This document shows, piece after piece, positions 20,980-34,849 of a stretch of 64,000 nucleotides of DNA. The notes under the pieces were generated by a model, which was not told the origin of the DNA, made no database searches, and saw only the letters and a program-made list of their open reading frames with translations. The DNA comes from Urophycis tenuis (lineage: Eukaryota; Chordata; Actinopteri; Gadiformes; Phycidae): the NCBI GenBank assembly GCA_036785325.1, contig JAXIVH010000017.1:9057489-9121488 (forward strand), read 5' to 3'. Both the position numbers and the translations under genes were made by a program. Positions within the stretch are counted from its first letter, which is position 1. Every line of letters begins with the position of its first letter.

Positions 20980-23755
20980 GATATTGGCGAGTGCAACTGC
21001 CTTTGATCCCCTATTCAACTACCGAGTCGTTGGATGAGGTGGGGGGGGGTCATCGAGATAACTCTAACGAACCTAACCGAGCCAGGGCCATCGAAAGAAC
21101 GGGCTCTCTACACAACCCATTTATATTACCTTACCAACTGTTATTCACAAAACGACCACTAGATGGAGGCGATGGACCACCACTGAAGAATCAAAAGAAG
21201 GCAACCAGCCTTTAACACAAAGACTAAAAACTCACTCCAGCTGTGATCCTCTTTATCTAAATAAATAAATAAACAAAAATGAATAAATAAATAGACTAAA
21301 TAAATATACAAATATAAATAAATAAATTAAATATAGATTACCTTACCAACTATTGCAATTACCTATTATTATTATTATTACTTACCTATTAATGCAATTT
21401 CCCAACCTGGGAACAATAGAGTATTTCTATTTCTATTTCTATAACTCTTCTTCACAAAACGACCACTAGGTGCAGACGACGCACCACCAGCGAGGAATCA
21501 AAAGAGGAGGAACAACCTTGAATACAAAGATTAAAACCCACTCCAGCGGTGAGTCTCTCGATGTATTTATTTACTAAAAAAATATATATTAAATATATAT
21601 ACTCCTCCCATCTCTTCTCCCCTGTCTTCCCTCATGGAAATGAGGGAGTTGGGGGAGATAGAGTGTACTAGCCCGATCCGGCGGGGGTGAGTTCAGTCCG
21701 TACAGACTGTCTCACCTTGACTCTACCTTCCTCAATCTCTAGCTCTAACTCTAACCCTAGGGATAACCTCAACCCCAACCCTAACCATAGGCCTAACCTT
21801 AGCCCTAACCCTAACTCAACCCTAACACTAACCCTTACCTTGGCCCTAATCTTAACACTAACCTCAACCCCTAACCTTAGCCTTAACACTAACCCTAACC
21901 CCTACTCTAACTCTAACCCTAACCCCTACTCTAACTCTAACCCTAAGCCTACCCTAACCTCCAACACTAACCCTACCCTAACTCTAACGCTAACCCTAAC
22001 TCTAACCTTTGCCCTAACTTTAGCCCTAACCCTAGCCTCAGCCATAACCCTAACCCTAACCTTAGCCCTAACCCTAACCTTAACCCTAACCCTAACCTTG
22101 GCCCTAACCTTAACACTAACCTCAAACCTAACCTTAACCCTAACCTCAGCCATAACCCTAACCCTAACTTTAGCCCTAACCCTAATTCTAGCCCTAACCC
22201 TAATCTTAACCATAACCTTAACCCTAACCTTGGCCCTAACACTTAACCTAACCTTATCCATAACACTAACCCTAACCTCAACCCTAACCTTAACCCCAAT
22301 CTCAGCCGTAACCCCAACCCTAACCTTATCCCTAACCTTAAACCTAACCCTAACCTCAGCCCTAACCTTAACCCTAACCTCAGCCCTCATCTTAACCCTA
22401 ACCCCTAACCCCTAACCTCTAACCCTAACCCTAACCTTACCCTAACCGTAACGCTAACCCTAACCCTTACTCTAACCTTAGCCCTAACCTTAGCCCTAAC
22501 CGTAACCCTAACCTTAACCCTAACCTTAACCCTAAACCGTAACCTTATACCTAACCCTAACCTCAGCCCTAACCTTAACCCTAACCGCAACCCCTCCCAT
22601 TTACTTCAAACCTAACGTTAAGGTTAACTGCTAACTCTACCCCTAAATCTACCCTAACCTTAACCTACACTTGACATATTGGAGGAAGAAGACAATTACC
22701 CAGCATGCATTTCATCCGGAAAACTTTTCACAAAAAAACCCATTACCAAAGTACCTACGGCGAGAATAGACTACCCCAAGAAATTGTTGTTTTGGGTGAG
22801 GAAAGTAAGCCATTGAGTCTTCTCTAAGGTCAACTTCCTACACAATCTCTGTAGTCGCGCGGTGTATGGGGCACAGGAATTGTTATTAACAGGCTGTTCG
22901 GCATGGGGTCTTGGAGGGGCCAGGGAGGCAGTGCTTAGTCGCGGCTGGCCTTGGCCTTTCCTACCCTGGGACCGACTGGGAAGGCACCGCTGGTCGGGGC
23001 TGGTCTTGGTCTTTCCTAGGTCTGGACACCCATCGCTGAGGATAGCTGCATTGGGGGACCGTGGAGGCAGTGCTTTGTCACGGCTGGCCTCGGTCCTTCG
23101 TGACCCCAGTTTTCTGCTAGTTCATCTGGACCCAACAGAGGACAAGAACCAAGCTCCGGCCCTGATTGGCCAAACCAGGGCTACCTAGCGGTGTTAACAA
23201 CTGGTTTGTGCTGGTCAGGGGGTAAGTATGTGCCCCCTCCTCTCCATAACCAAAACAATGTATCCTAAAAAGTGTTTTACTTACCTTTACTTACCTCGAC
23301 GTTACCTCAACAAATGATCACTCCTAAAAAAGCTTAAACCCAATACCAATTCCATTTCGGAAACGACACACCTTGAGAATTGATCACTCTCGGGGGGGCC
23401 TCCCTTGGGTGAGGGTGTATAGTGACAATGGCCAGAAACACCCTATGATCCCAGGGTCCACTACTGATGACGTGTCCTAATATTTCGATAGCACGTTTAT
23501 ACTAAAATAGAAATGGAAAAGAAAAGTCTCACTCCAGCTGTGACTCGTCTTTATTCAAATAAGTAAATATACCAATGCATTGGAAGTACCTTAAATCAAA
23601 CTAGATTGACCTTCATCTTGGAACAAAGAAAACCTTTGGGAAAAGGAAAAACAAGTCTATATCTCCAAATCAGCGGTTATATCACAACAAGACAGATAAC
23701 CATTTCGTTTTACTTCATTCTTGGTAATATGGGAAAAGAGAGCTGCGGATGACTA
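20980..23755 (+). repeat. Region C unit 3 (2,776 bp)
   Basis: Full unit with a 9-G run. The second CTCF-like word is altered (CCACTAGGTGC instead of GTGG). Markers as in unit 1 (CCGAGCC, GGGAGTTGG, CTCACC). Confidence 0.95.
21740..22586 (+). repeat. Degenerate telomeric block, unit 3
   Basis: 847-bp CCCTAA-type block. Carries CTAACTTTAGCC near 22167, a change also present in units 7, 9, 11, 12, 14, 16 and 18. Confidence 0.95.
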
Positions 23756-26525
23756 GATATTGGCGAGTGCAACTGCCTTTGATCCCCTATTCAACTACCG
23801 AGTCGTTGGATGAGGTGGGGGGGGGTCATCGAGATAACTCTAACGAACCTAACCGAGCCAGGGCGATCGAAAGAACGGGCTCTCTACACAACCCATTTAT
23901 ATTACCTTACCAACTGTTATTCACAAAACGACCACTAGATGGAGGCGATGGACCACCACTGAAGAATCAAAAGAAGGCAACCAGCCTTTAACACAAAGAC
24001 TAAAAACTCACTCCAGCTGTGATCCTCTTTATCTAAATAAATAAATAAACAAAAATGAATAAATAAATAGACTAAATAAATATACAAATATACATAAATA
24101 AATTAAATATAGATTACCTTACCAACTATTGCAATTACCTATTATTATTATTATTACTTACCTATTAATGCAATTTCCCAACCTGGGAACAATAGAGTAT
24201 TTCTATTTCTATTTCTATAACTCTTCTTCACAAAACGACCACTAGGTGGAGACGACGCACCACCAGCGAGGAATCAAAAGAGGAGGAACAACCTTGAATA
24301 CAAAGATTAAAACCCACTCCAGCTGTGAGTCTCTCGATGTATTTATTTACTAAAAAAAAATATATTAAATATATATACTCCTCCCATCTCTTTTCCCCTG
24401 TCTTCCCTCATGGAAATGAGGTTGTTGGGGGAGATAGAGTGTACTAGCCCGATCCGGCGGGGGTGAGTTCAGTCCGTACAGACTGTCTCACCTTGACTCT
24501 ACCTTCCTCAATCTCTAGCTCTAACTCTAACCCTAGGGATAACCTCAACCCCAACCCTAACCATAGGCCTAACCTTAGCCCTAACCCTAACTCAACCCTA
24601 ACACTAACCCTTACCTTGGCCCTAATCTTAACACTAACCTCAACCCCTAACCTTAGCCTTAACACTAACCCTAACCCCTACTCTAACTCTAACCCTAACC
24701 CCTACTCTAACTCTAACCCTAAGCCTACCCTAACCTCCAACACTAACCCTACCCTAACTCTAACGCTAACCCTAACTCTAACCTTTGCCCTAACTTTAGC
24801 CCTAACCCTAGCCTCAGCCATAACCCTAACCCTAACCTTAGCCCTAACCCTAACCTTAACCCTAACCCTAACCTTGGCCCTAACCTTAACACTAACCTCA
24901 AACCTAACCTTAACCCTAACCTCAGCCATAACCCTAACCCTAACCTTAGCCCTAACCCTAATTCTAGCCCTAACCCTAATCTTAACCATAACCTTAACCC
25001 TAACCTTGGCCCTAACACTTAACCTAACCTTATCCATAACACTAACCCTAACCTCAACCCTAACCTTAACCCCAATCTCAGCCGTAACCCCAACCCTAAC
25101 CTTATCCCTAACCTTAAACCTAACCCTAACCTCAGCCCTAACCTTAACCCTAACCTCAGCCCTCATCTTAACCCTAACCCCTAACCCCTAACCTCTAACC
25201 CTAACCTTACCCTAACCGTAACGCTAACCCTAACCCTTACTCTAACCTTAGCCCTAACCTTAGCCCTAACCGTAACCCTAACCTTAACCCTAACCTTAAC
25301 CCTAAACCGTAACCTTATACCTAACCCTAACCTCAGCCCTAACCTTAACCCTAACCGCAACCCCTCCCATTTACTTCAAACCTAACGTTAAGGTTAACTG
25401 CTAACTCTACCCCTAAATCTACCCTAACCTTAACCTACACTTGACATATTGGAGGAAGAAGACAATTACTCAGCATGCATTTCATCCGGAAAACTTTTCA
25501 CAAAAAAACCCATTACCGAAGTACCTACGGCGAGAATAGACTACCCCAAGAAATTGTTGTTTTGGGTGAGGAAAGTAAGCCATTGAGTCTTCTCTAAGGT
25601 CAACTTCCTACACAATCTCTGTAGTCGCGCGGTGTATGGGGCACAGGAATTGTTATTAACAGGCTGTTCGGCATGGGGTCCTGGAGGGGCCAGGGAGGCA
25701 GTGCTTAGTCGCGGCTGGCCTTGGCCTTTCCTACCCTGGGACCGACTGGGAAGGCACCGCTGGTCGGGGCTGGTCTTGGTCTTTCCTAGGTCTGGACACC
25801 CATCGCTGAGGATAGCTGCATTGGGGGACCGTGGAGGCAGTGCTTTGTCACGGCTGGCCTCGGTCCTTCGTGACCCCAGTTTTCTGCTAGTTCATCTGGA
25901 CCCAACAGAGGACAAGAACCAAGCTCCGGCCCTGATTGGCCAAACCAGGGCTACCTAGCGGTGTTAACAACTGGTTTGTGCTGGTCAGGGGGTAAGTATG
26001 TGCCCCCTCCTCTCCATAACCAAAACAATGTATCCTAAAAAGTGTTTTACTTACCTTTACTTACCTCGACGTTACCTCAACAAATGATCACTCCTAAAAA
26101 AGCTTAAACCCAATACCAATTCCATTTCGGAAACGACACACCTTGAGAATTGATCACTCTCGGGGGGGCCTCCCTTGGGTGAGGGTGTATAGTGACAATG
26201 GCCAGAAACACCCTATGATCCCAGGGTCCACTACTGATGACGTGTCCTAATATTTCGATAGCACGTTTATACTAAAATAGAAATGGAAAAGAAAAGTCTC
26301 ACTCCAGCTGTGACTCGTCTTTATTCAAATAAGTAAATATACCAATGCATTGGAAGTACCTTCAATCAAACTAGATTGACCTTCATCTTGGAACAAAGAA
26401 AACCTTTGGGAAAAGGAAAAACAAGTCTATATCTCCAAATCAGCGGTTATATCACAACAAGACAGATAACCATTTCGTTTTACTTCATTCTTGGTAATAT
26501 GGGAAAAGAGAGCTGCGGATGACTA
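23756..26525 (+). repeat. Region C unit 4 (2,770 bp, type A-like)
   Basis: Shows type A markers GGGCGATCG, ATACATAAAT and GAGGTTGTTGG, but still CCGAGCC. The promoter-like word reads CTCAGCATGC (25469) instead of CCCAGCATGC. Confidence 0.95.
24516..25356 (+). repeat. Degenerate telomeric block, unit 4
   Basis: 841 bp; one hexamer shorter than unit 3 after CCCCTAACCTCTAACC, like the other type A units. Confidence 0.95.
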
Positions 26526-29295
26526 GATATTGGCGAGTGCAACTGCCTTTGATCCCCTATTCAACTACCGAGTCGTTGGATGAGGTGGGGGGGGGTCATC
26601 GAGATAACTCTAACGAACCTAACAGAGCCAGGGCGATCGAAAGAACGGGCTCTCTACACAACCCATTTATATTACCTTACCAACTGTTATTCACAAAACG
26701 ACCACTAGATGGAGGCGATGGACCACCACTGAAGAATCAAAAGAAGGCAACCAGCCTTTAACACAAAGACTAAAAACTCACTCCAGCTGTGATCCTCTTT
26801 ATCTAAATAAATAAATAAACAAAAATGAATAAATAAATAGACTAAATAAATATACAAATATACATAAATAAATTAAATATAGATTACCTTACCAACTATT
26901 GCAATTACCTATTATTATTATTATTACTTACCTATTAATGCAATTTCCCAACCTGGGAACAATAGAGTATTTCTATTTCTATTTCTATAACTCTTCTTCA
27001 CAAAACGACCACTAGGTGGAGACGACGCACCACCAGCGAGGAATCAAAAGAGGAGGAACAACCTTGAATACAAAGATTAAAACCCACTCCAGCTGTGAGT
27101 CTCTCGATGTATTTATTTACTAAAAAAAAATATATTAAATATATATACTCCTCCCATCTCTTTTCCCCTGTCTTCCCTCATGGAAATGAGGTTGTTGGGG
27201 GAGATAGAGTGTACTAGCCCGATCCGGCGGGGGTGAGTTCAGTCCGTACAGACTGTCTCACCTTGACTCTACCTTCCTCAATCTCTAGCTCTAACTCTAA
27301 CCCTAGGGATAACCTCAACCCCAACCCTAACCATAGGCCTAACCTTAGCCCTAACCCTAACTCAACCCTAACACTAACCCTTACCTTGGCCCTAATCTTA
27401 ACACTAACCTCAACCCCTAACCTTAGCCTTAACACTAACCCTAACCCCTACTCTAACTCTAACCCTAACCCCTACTCTAACTCTAACCCTAAGCCTACCC
27501 TAACCTCCAACACTAACCCTACCCTAACTCTAACGCTAACCCTAACTCTAACCTTTGCCCTAACTTTAGCCCTAACCCTAGCCTCAGCCATAACCCTAAC
27601 CCTAACCTTAGCCCTAACCCTAACCTTAACCCTAACCCTAACCTTGGCCCTAACCTTAACACTAACCTCAAACCTAACCTTAACCCTAACCTCAGCCATA
27701 ACCCTAACCCTAACCTTAGCCCTAACCCTAATTCTAGCCCTAACCCTAATCTTAACCATAACCTTAACCCTAACCTTGGCCCTAACACTTAACCTAACCT
27801 TATCCATAACACTAACCCTAACCTCAACCCTAACCTTAACCCCAATCTCAGCCGCAACCCCAACCCTAACCTTATCCCTAACCTTAAACCTAACCCTAAC
27901 CTCAGCCCTAACCTTAACCCTAACCTCAGCCCTCATCTTAACCCTAACCCCTAACCCCTAACCTCTAACCCTAACCTTACCCTAACCGTAACACTAACCC
28001 TAACCCTTACTCTAACCTTAGCCCTAACCTTAGCCCTAACCGTAACCCTAACCTTAACCCTAACCTTAACCCTAAACCGTAACCTTATACCTAACCCTAA
28101 CCTCAGCCCTAACCTTAACCCTAACCGCAACCCCTCCCATTTAATTCAAACCTAACGTTAAGGTTAACTGCTAACTCTACCCCTAAATCTACCCTAACCT
28201 TAACCTACACTTGACATATTGGAGGAAGAAGACAATTACCCAGCATGCATTTCATCCGGAAAACTTTTCACAAAAAAACCCATTACCGAAGTACCTACGG
28301 CGAGAATAGACTACCCCAAGAAATTGTTGTTTTGGGTGAGGAAAGTAAGCCATTGAGTCTTCTCTAAGGTCAACTTCCTACACAATCGCTGTAGTCGCGC
28401 GGTGTATGGGGCACAGGAATTGTTATTAACAGGCTGTTCGGCATGGGGTCCTGGAGGGGCCAGGGAGGCAGTGCTTAGTCGCGGCTGGCCTTGGCCTTTC
28501 CTACCCTGGGACCGACTGGGAAGGCACCGCTGGTCGGGGCTGGTCTTGGTCTTTCCTAGGTCTGGACACCCATCGCTGAGGATAGCTGCATTGGGGGACC
28601 GTGGAGGCAGTGCTTTGTCATGGCTGGCCTCGGTCCTTCGTGACCCCAGTTTTCTGCTAGTTCATCTGGACCCAACAGAGGACAAGAACCAAGCTCCGGC
28701 CCTGATTGGCCAAACCAGGGCTACCTAGCGGTGTTAACAACTGGTTTGTGCTGGTCAGGGGGTAAGTATGTGCCCCCTCCTCTCCATAACCAAAACAATG
28801 TATCCTAAAAAGTGTTTTACTTACCTTTACTTACCTCGACGTTACCTCAACAAATGATCACTCCTAAAAAAGCTTAAACCCAATACCAATTCCATTTCGG
28901 AAACGACACACCTTGAGAATTGATCACTCTCGGGGGGGCCTCCCTTGGGTGAGGGTGTATAGTGACAATGGCCAGAAACACCCTATGATCCCAGGGTCCA
29001 CTACTGATGACGTGTCCTAATATTTCGATAGCACGTTTATACTAAAATAGAAATGGAAAAGAAAAGTCTCACTCCAGCTGTGACTCGTCTTTATTCAAAT
29101 AAGTAAATATACCAATGCATTGGAAGTACCTTCAATCAAACTAGATTGACCTTCATCTTGGAACAAAGAAAACCTTTGGGAAAAGGAAAAACAAGTCTAT
29201 ATCTCCAAATCAGCGGTTATATCACAACAAGACAGATAACCATTTCGTTTTACTTCATTCTTGGTAATATGGGAAAAGAGAGCTGCGGATGACTA
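26526..29295 (+). repeat. Region C unit 5 (2,770 bp, type A)
   Basis: Type A markers CAGAGCC, GGGCGATCG, ATACATAAAT, GAGGTTGTTGG and CTCACC. Private GCCGCAACC in the telomeric block near 27852, and TGG at the variable CpG codon near 28620. Confidence 0.95.
27286..28126 (+). repeat. Degenerate telomeric block, unit 5
   Basis: 841 bp, type A form, with a private GTAACC to GCAACC change. Confidence 0.95.
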
Positions 29296-32065
29296 GATAT
29301 TGGCGAGTGCAACTGCCTTTGATCCCCTATTCAACTACCGAGTCGTTGGATGAGGTGGGGGGGGGTCATCGAGATAACTCTAACGAACCTAACAGAGCCA
29401 GGGCGATCGAAAGAACGGGCTCTCTACACAACCCATTTATATTACCTTACCAACTGTTATTCACAAAACGACCACTAGATGGAGGCGATGGACCACCACT
29501 GAAGAATCAAAAGAAGGCAACCAGCCTTTAACACAAAGACTAAAAACTCACTCCAGCTGTGATCCTCTTTATCTAAATAAATAAATAAACAAAAATGAAT
29601 AAATAAATAGACTAAATAAATATACAAATATACATAAATAAATTAAATATAGATTACCTTACCAACTATTGCAATTACCTATTATTATTATTATTACTTA
29701 CCTATTAATGCAATTTCCCAACCTGGGAACAATAGAGTATTTCTATTTCTATTTCTATAACTCTTCTTCACAAAACGACCACTAGGTGGAGACGACGCAC
29801 CACCAGCGAGGAATCAAAAGAGGAGGAACAACCTTGAATACAAAGATTAAAACCCACTCCAGCTGTGAGTCTCTCGATGTATTTATTTACTAAAAAAAAA
29901 AATATTAAATATATATACTCCTCCCATCTCTTTTCCCCTGTCTTCCCTCATGGAAATGAGGTTGTTGGGGGAGATAGAGTGTACTAGCCCGATCCGGCGG
30001 GGGTGAGTTCAGTCCGTACAGACTGTCTCACCTTGACTCTACCTTCCTCAATCTCTAGCTCTAACTCTAACCCTAGGGATAACCTCAACCCCAACCCTAA
30101 CCATAGGCCTAACCTTAGCCCTAACCCTAACTCAACCCTAACACTAACCCTTACCTTGGCCCTAATCTTAACACTAACCTCAACCCCTAACCTTAGCCTT
30201 AACACTAACCCTAACCCCTACTCTAACTCTAACCCTAACCCCTACTCTAACTCTAACCCTAAGCCTACCCTAACCTCCAACACTAACCCTACCCTAACTC
30301 TAACGCTAACCCTAACTCTAACCTTTGCCCTAACTTTAGCCCTAACCCTAGCCTCAGCCATAACCCTAACCCTAACCTTAGCCCTAACCCTAACCTTAAC
30401 CCTAACCCTAACCTTGGCCCTAACCTTAACACTAACCTCAAACCTAACCTTAACCCTAACCTCAGCCATAACCCTAACCCTAACCTTAGCCCTAACCCTA
30501 ATTCTAGCCCTAACCCTAATCTTAACCATAACCTTAACCCTAACCTTGGCCCTAACACTTAACCTAACCTTATCCATAACACTAACCCTAACCTCAACCC
30601 TAACCTTAACCCCAATCTCAGCCGTAACCCCAACCCTAACCTTATCCCTAACCTTAAACCTAACCCTAACCTCAGCCCTAACCTTAACCCTAACCTCAGC
30701 CCTCATCTTAACCCTAACCCCTAACCCCTAACCTCTAACCCTAACCTTACCCTAACCGTAACACTAACCCTAACCCTTACTCTAACCTTAGCCCTAACCT
30801 TAGCCCTAACCGTAACCCTAACCTTAACCCTAACCTTAACCCTAAACCGTAACCTTATACCTAACCCTAACCTCAGCCCTAACCTTAACCCTAACCGCAA
30901 CCCCTCCCATTTACTTCAAACCTAACGTTAAGGTTAACTGCTAACTCTACCCCTAAATCTACCCTAACCTTAACCTACACTTGACATATTGGAGGAAGAA
31001 GACAATTACCCAGCATGCATTTCATCCGGAAAACTTTTCACAAAAAAACCCATTACCGAAGTACCTACGGCGAGAATAGACTACCCCAAGAAATTGTTGT
31101 TTTGGGTGAGGAAAGTAAGCCATTGAGTCTTCTCTAAGGTCAACTTCCTACACAATCGCTGTAGTCGCGCGGTGTATGGGGCACAGGAATTGTTATTAAC
31201 AGGCTGTTCGGCATGGGGTCCTGGAGGGGCCAGGGAGGCAGTGCTTAGTCGCGGCTGGCCTTGGCCTTTCCTACCCTGGGACCGACTGGGAAGGCACCGC
31301 TGGTCGGGGCTGGTCTTGGTCTTTCCTAGGTCTGGACACCCATCGCTGAGGATAGCTGCATTGGGGGACCGTGGAGGCAGTGCTTTGTCATGGCTGGCCT
31401 CGGTCCTTCGTGACCCCAGTTTTCTGCTAGTTCATCTGGACCCAACAGAGGACAAGAACCAAGCTCCGGCCCTGATTGGCCAAACCAGGGCTACCTAGCG
31501 GTGTTAACAACTGGTTTGTGCTGGTCAGGGGGTAAGTATGTGCCCCCTCCTCTCCATAACCAAAACAATGTATCCTAAAAAGTGTTTTACTTACCTTTAC
31601 TTACCTCGACGTTACCTCAACAAATGATCACTCCTAAAAAAGCTTAAACCCAATACCAATTCCATTTCGGAAACGACACACCTTGAGAATTGATCACTCT
31701 CGGGGGGGCCTCCCTTGGGTGAGGGTGTATAGTGACAATGGCCAGAAACACCCTATGATCCCAGGGTCCACTACTGATGACGTGTCCTAATATTTCGATA
31801 GCACGTTTATACTAAAATAGAAATGGAAAAGAAAAGTCTCACTCCAGCTGTGACTCGTCTTTATTCAAATAAGTAAATATACCAATGCATTGGAAGTACC
31901 TTCAATCAAACTAGATTGACCTTCATCTTGGAACAAAGAAAACCTTTGGGAAAAGGAAAAACAAGTCTATATCTCCAAATCAGCGGTTATATCACAACAA
32001 GACAGATAACCATTTCGTTTTACTTCATTCTTGGTAATATGGGAAAAGAGAGCTGCGGATGACTA
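29296..32065 (+). repeat. Region C unit 6 (2,770 bp, type A)
   Basis: Same length and markers as unit 5, including TGG at the variable CpG codon. Confidence 0.95.
30056..30896 (+). repeat. Degenerate telomeric block, unit 6
   Basis: 841 bp, type A form; shares CCGTAACACTAACC with unit 5. Confidence 0.95.
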
Positions 32066-34849
32066 GATATTGGCGAGTGCAACTGCCTTTGATCCCCTAT
32101 TCAACTACCGAGTCGTTGGATGAGGTGGGGGGGGTCATCGAGATAACTCTAACGAACCTAACCGAGCCAGGGCCATCGAAAGAACGGGCTCTCTACACAA
32201 CCCATTTATATTACCTTACCAACTGTTATTCACAAAACGACCACTAGATGGAGGCGATGGACCACCACTGAAGAATCAAAAGAAGGCAACCAGCCTTTAA
32301 CACAAAGACTAAAAACTCACTCCAGCTGTGATCCTCTTTATCTAAATAAATAAATAAACAAAAATGAATAAATAAATAGACTAAATAAATATACAAATAT
32401 AAATAAATAAATTAAATATAGATTACCTTACCAACTATTGCAATTACCTATTATTATTGTTATTATTATTATTACTTACCTATTAATGCAATTTCCCAAC
32501 CTGGGAACAATAGAGTATTTCTATTTCTATTTCTATAACTCTTCTTCACAAAACGACCACTAGGTGGAGACGACGCACCACCAGCGAGGAATCAAAAGAG
32601 GAGGAACAACCTTGAATACAAAGATTAAAACCCACTCCAGCTGTGAGTCTCTCGATGTATTTATTTACTAAAAAAATATATATTAAATATATATACTCCT
32701 CCCATCTCTTCTCCCCTGTCTTCCCTCATGGAAATGAGGGAGTTGGGGGAGATAGAGTGTACTAGCCCGATCCGGCGGGGGTGAGTTCAGTCCGTACAGA
32801 CTGTCTCCCCTTGACTCTACCTTCCTCAATCTCTAGCTCTAACTCTAACCCTAGGGATAACCTCAACCCCAACCCTAACCATAGGCCTAACCTTAGCCCT
32901 AACCCTAACTCAACCCTAACACTAACCCTTACCTTGGCCCTAATCTTAACACTAACCTCAACCCCTAACCTTAGCCTTAACACTAACCCTAACCCCTACT
33001 CTAACTCTAACCCTAACCCCTAATCTAACTCTAACCCTAAGCCTACCCTAACCTCCAACACTAACCCTACCCTAACTCTAACGCTAACCCTAACTCTAAC
33101 CTTTGCCCTAACTTTAGCCCTAACCCTAGCCTCAGCCATAACCCTAACCCTAACCTTAGCCCTAACCCTAACCTTAACCCTAACCCTAACCTTGGCCCTA
33201 ACCTTAACACTAACCTCAAACCTAACCTTAACCCTAACCTCAGCCATAACCCTAACCCTAACTTTAGCCCTAACCCTAATTCTAGCCCTAACCCTAATCT
33301 TAACCATAACCTTAACCCTAACCTTGGCCCTAACACTTAACCTAACCTTATCCATAACACTAACCCTAACCTCAACCCTAACCTTAACCCCAATCTCAGC
33401 CGTAACCCCAACCCTAACCTTATCCCTAACCTTAAACCTAACCCTAACCTCAGCCCTAACCTTAACCCTAACCTCAGCCCTCATCTTAACCCTAACCCCT
33501 AACCCCTAACCTCTAACCCTAACCCTAACCTTACCCTAACCGTAACGCTAACCCTAACCCTTACTCTAACCTTAGCCCTAACCTTAGCCCTAACCGTAAC
33601 CCTAACCTTAACCCTAACCTTAACCCTAAACCGTAACCTTATACCTAACCCTAACCTCAGCCCTAACCTTAACCCTAACCGCAACCCCTCCCATTTAATT
33701 CAAACCTAACGTTAAGGTTAACTGCTAACTCTACCCCTAAATCTACCCTAACCTTAACCTACACTTGACATATTGGAGGAAGAAGACAATTACCCAGCAT
33801 GCATTTCATCCGGAAAACTTTTCACAAAAAAACCCATTACCGAAGTACCTACGGCGAGAATAGACTACCCCAAGAAATTGTTGTTTTGGGTGAGGAAAGT
33901 AAGCCATTGAGTCTTCTCTAAGGTCAACTTCCTACACAATCGCTGTAGTCGCGCGGTGTATGGGGCACAGGAATTGTTATTAACAGGCTGTTCGGCATGG
34001 GGTCCTGGAGGGGCCAGGGAGGCAGTGCTTAGTCGCGGCTGGCCTTGGCCTTTCCTACCCTGGGACCGACTGGGAAGGCACCGCTGGTCGGGGCTGGTCT
34101 TGGTCTTTCCTAGGTCTGGACACCCATCGCTGAGGATAGCTGCATTGGGGGACCGTGGAGGCAGTGCTTTGTCACGGCTGGCCTCGGTCCTTCGTGACCC
34201 CAGTTTTCTGCTAGTTCATCTGGACCCAACAGAGGACAAGAACCAAGCTCCGGCCCTGATTGGCCAAACCAGGGCTACCTAGCGGTGTTAACAACTGGTT
34301 TGTGCTGGTCAGGGGGTAAGTATGTGCCCCCTCCTCTCCATAACCAAAACAATGTATCCTAAAAAGTGTTTTACTTACCTTTACTTACCTCGACGTTACC
34401 TCAACAAATGATCACTCCTAAAAAAGCTTAAACCCAATACCAATTCCATTTCGGAAACGACACACCTTGAGAATTGATCACTCTCGGGGGGGCCTCCCTT
34501 GGGTGAGGGTGTATAGTGACAATGGCCAGAAACACCCTATGATCCCAGGGTCCACTACTGATGACGTGTCCTAATATTTCGATAGCACGTTTATACTAAA
34601 ATAGAAATGGAAAAGAAAAGTCTCACTCCAGCTGTGACTCGTCTTTATTCAAATAAGTAAATATACCAATGCATTGGAAGTACCTTCAATCAAACTAGAT
34701 TGACCTTCATCTTGGAACAAAGAAAACCTTTGGGAAAAGGAAAAACAAGTCTATATCTCCAAATCAGCGGTTATATCACAACAAGACAGATAACCATTTC
34801 GTTTTACTTCATTCTTGGTAATATGGGAAAAGAGAGCTGCGGATGACTA
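32066..34849 (+). repeat. Region C unit 7 (2,784 bp, type B)
   Basis: Type B markers CCGAGCC, GGGCCATCG, ATAAATAAAT, a longer ATT tract with an internal GTT, GGGAGTTGG and CTCCCC. Carries CCCCTAATC in the telomeric block near 33018. Confidence 0.95.
32834..33680 (+). repeat. Degenerate telomeric block, unit 7
   Basis: 847 bp, type B form with CCCCTAATC. Confidence 0.95.

Noticed and set aside
20973..21215. 80-codon frame across the start of the region C unit
   Set aside because: It starts without ATG and runs through the variable G-run; in units with 8 Gs the frame is lost. It also overlaps a diverged direct repeat.
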